Under the pieces are notes generated by a model. That model worked only from the letters and a program-made list of their open reading frames with translations. It did no database searches and was not told the origin of the DNA. A DNA stretch of 64,000 bases, from positions 1,922,001 through 1,986,000 of the forward strand of contig NZ_AP031496.1 in NCBI RefSeq assembly GCF_042850945.1, given 5' to 3'. This DNA comes from Halioxenophilus aromaticivorans (GTDB taxonomy: Bacteria; Pseudomonadota; Gammaproteobacteria; Pseudomonadales; Cellvibrionaceae). The translations under genes and the position numbers were made by a program. Below are positions 62,441 through 64,000 of the stretch, in pieces; positions within the stretch are counted from its first letter, which is position 1, and each line of letters starts with the position of its first letter.

Positions 62441-64000
62441 ATGGATGCAAAGGAACAAAAACAGGTATTGAACTACCTCGATAAGTACCGTGAAATGTTC
62501 AATGATATGTCGCACGAAATCATGCTGCGTGTGCTAGCCAGTAGCAAAGCCGAGATCAATCCTTTCAACAACGCCGACAAAATCATGGGGGTGTTGTCCC
62601 AAGGCGTAAAGGTTGACCCCAAAAAGCTGATGCGAGAGCAAATGGGCTTTTTAGAAGCGCAGGCTTCGTTGTGGCAGAACACCGCAAAAGCGCTGTTCGA
62701 ATCCCAGCAATCGGCGCCCGTGGTTGAGGCAGACCGCACCGACAAACGTTTTAAAGACGAGCAGTGGGACACCAATCCCATGTTCAATTACTTTAAGCAG
62801 GCCTACCTACTTAACTCTAAAATGATGCAGGGTTTTGTGGATGCACTAGAGTTCGAAGACCACAAAATTGCAGAGCAAGTAAAGTTCTTTACCCGCCAAT
62901 ACGTAAACTCCATGTCGCCCACCAATTACATACTCACCAACCCTGAGGTTTGCCGAGATATTTTGGATACCGAGGGTGAGTGCTTGGCAAAGGGCATGGA
63001 TAATTTCATGCGCGATATCGAAAACAGCCCGCTGGAGGCGTTTAAGGTGTCCCAGGTGAATATCGATGCCTTTGAGGTAGGTAAAGATCTAGCCATTACG
63101 CCAGGCCAAGTGGTGTATGAGAACGAGTTATTTCAGCTGATTCAATACAAGCCCACCCAGGAACAGGTATACAAAAAACCGTTGCTGGTGGTGCCGCCGT
63201 TTATCAACAAGTTTTATATCCTGGATCTGACGCAGAAGAAATCCATGATCAGCTGGCTGCTAGACCAAGGCTACAATGTATTCTTGGTCTCTTGGGTTAA
63301 TCCGGGTGCCTCATTGAAAGATACTGCGTTTGAAACCTACGTCACCAATGGTGTCATCAAAGCGGCGGAAGTGACCGCCGAAATTACCAAATCGCGCTCG
63401 GTAAACGCCGTGGGCTATTGTATTGGTGGCACCGTTTTGGGTATTGCCGCTGCGGTTTTGAAAGAGAAAAACAGCAAGCTGCTGAGCTCCATCAGCTTTT
63501 TTACAACCTTGTTCGATTTTAGCGAGGCGGGGGAGGCCGGTAACTACATCTCCGAGCAAACCTATTCCATGATCGAACAAAGCGTATCGGCCAAAGGTTA
63601 TTTAGACGGCAGGATACTGGCGTACTGTTTTAGTATGCTGCGCGAAAACAGTCTGTTTTGGTCTTATTTTGTGGATAACTACCTCAAAGGTAAAGATCCA
63701 ATGCCTTTCGATATTTTGTATTGGAACAGTGACTCCACCAATATTCCGGCGCCTGCGTTTTTGTATTATCTGCGCAAAACCTACATGGACAACGAGTTGC
63801 GTAACCCGGGCGGTATGCGGGTAGACGGCATTGATGTTGATCTCTCCAAGGTGGATATCCCGGCTTACAGCCTAGCCACGGTGGGCGATCACATCGTCAT
63901 TTGGCAGGCTGCCTACGAAAGTTTAAAAGTGCTCTCGGGCGCTAAGTCTCGGTTTGTTTTGGCCGGCTCCGGCCACGTGGCAGGTGTGATTAACCCGCCT
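62441..64000 (+). CDS. phaC: class I polyhydroxyalkanoate synthase (partial, 3' end outside)
   Basis: PhaC polymerises 3-hydroxyacyl-CoA into storage polyester. 520 codons are visible without a stop up to the window edge, so the C-terminus is missing. The alpha/beta fold is clear: KPLLVVPPFINKFYILDL, QGYNVFLVSWVNPGAS, and the PhaC box GYCIGGT with nucleophile Cys327; a catalytic Asp region (AYSLATVGDHIVIW) and His (GSGHVAGVINPP, at the right edge) follow. Length and the GYCIGG box point to class I. ATG 62441 follows TAGGAG. Long N-terminal region (about 1-190) is helical. Confidence 0.95.
   Translation, partial: MDAKEQKQVLNYLDKYREMFNDMSHEIMLRVLASSKAEINPFNNADKIMGVLSQGVKVDPKKLMREQMGFLEAQASLWQNTAKALFESQQSAPVVEADRTDKRFKDEQWDTNPMFNYFKQAYLLNSKMMQGFVDALEFEDHKIAEQVKFFTRQYVNSMSPTNYILTNPEVCRDILDTEGECLAKGMDNFMRDIENSPLEAFKVSQVNIDAFEVGKDLAITPGQVVYENELFQLIQYKPTQEQVYKKPLLVVPPFINKFYILDLTQKKSMISWLLDQGYNVFLVSWVNPGASLKDTAFETYVTNGVIKAAEVTAEITKSRSVNAVGYCIGGTVLGIAAAVLKEKNSKLLSSISFFTTLFDFSEAGEAGNYISEQTYSMIEQSVSAKGYLDGRILAYCFSMLRENSLFWSYFVDNYLKGKDPMPFDILYWNSDSTNIPAPAFLYYLRKTYMDNELRNPGGMRVDGIDVDLSKVDIPAYSLATVGDHIVIWQAAYESLKVLSGAKSRFVLAGSGHVAGVINPP

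Overview
The window reads as chromosomal DNA of a free-living, probably marine or aquatic gammaproteobacterium on the Pseudomonas/Cellvibrio side of the class. This is inferred from gene order (rimP-nusA-infB-rbfA-truB-rpsO-pnp; tadA beside mltF and purL), an NsrR with the gammaproteobacterial Cys spacing, RapA, FklB and a class I PHA synthase. No rRNA or tRNA gene, CRISPR array or phage was found. No composition measurement or database search was possible, so family calls rest on motifs read by eye.

Layout. 1-10.8 kb: a purine catabolism locus. A purine permease and a RutR-like TetR regulator run leftward, and xdhA-xdhB-xdhC-uraD-uraH-guaD-puuD run rightward from a shared control region that holds a good RutR-type palindrome. 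Together they take guanine, hypoxanthine and xanthine through urate to allantoin, with the membrane urate hydroxylase PuuD doing the urate step. 10.9-15.1 kb: a GltB-like FMN protein, Fe superoxide dismutase and a large acyl-CoA dehydrogenase. 15.4-17.5 kb: a SRPBCC protein translationally coupled to a UbiD-type decarboxylase. 17.5-21 kb: a LysR regulator next to the two-enzyme glutathione-dependent formaldehyde pathway. 21-23 kb: alkylation repair (Ogt plus an Ada/AraC/AlkA fusion with a shortened AraC part).

23.1-25.6 kb is the one clear accessory patch. It has a 37-codon ORF, a 340-aa protein with a LysM-like start and a glycine-rich hydrophobic end, an overlapping 120-aa two-helix membrane protein, a 22-codon ORF with a perfect ribosome site, another tiny membrane protein, and a dead IS66 tnpA-like gene. 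I read it as a candidate membrane-acting toxin with its immunity gene; this is the best lead in the window for something undescribed.

26.4-36 kb is the translation/RNA operon, preceded by a textbook sigma70 promoter and a leader of about 390 nt with two intrinsic terminators before rimP. 36-47 kb holds an S1/P1 nuclease, a GMC oxidoreductase, a three-gene set (periplasmic binding-like protein, outer-membrane barrel, GGDEF-EAL sensor) that looks like a c-di-GMP signalling unit, a BtuF-like protein, DUF1653, RlmA, TadA and MltF. 48-59.4 kb has purL with a possible leader peptide, fklB, DUF3144, nsrR, a DEAD-box helicase, a periplasmic metallo-beta-lactamase-fold hydrolase and rapA. 60-64 kb has an alpha/beta hydrolase, then 3-hydroxybutyrate dehydrogenase, a DUF6489-type protein and a PHA synthase that runs off the right edge.
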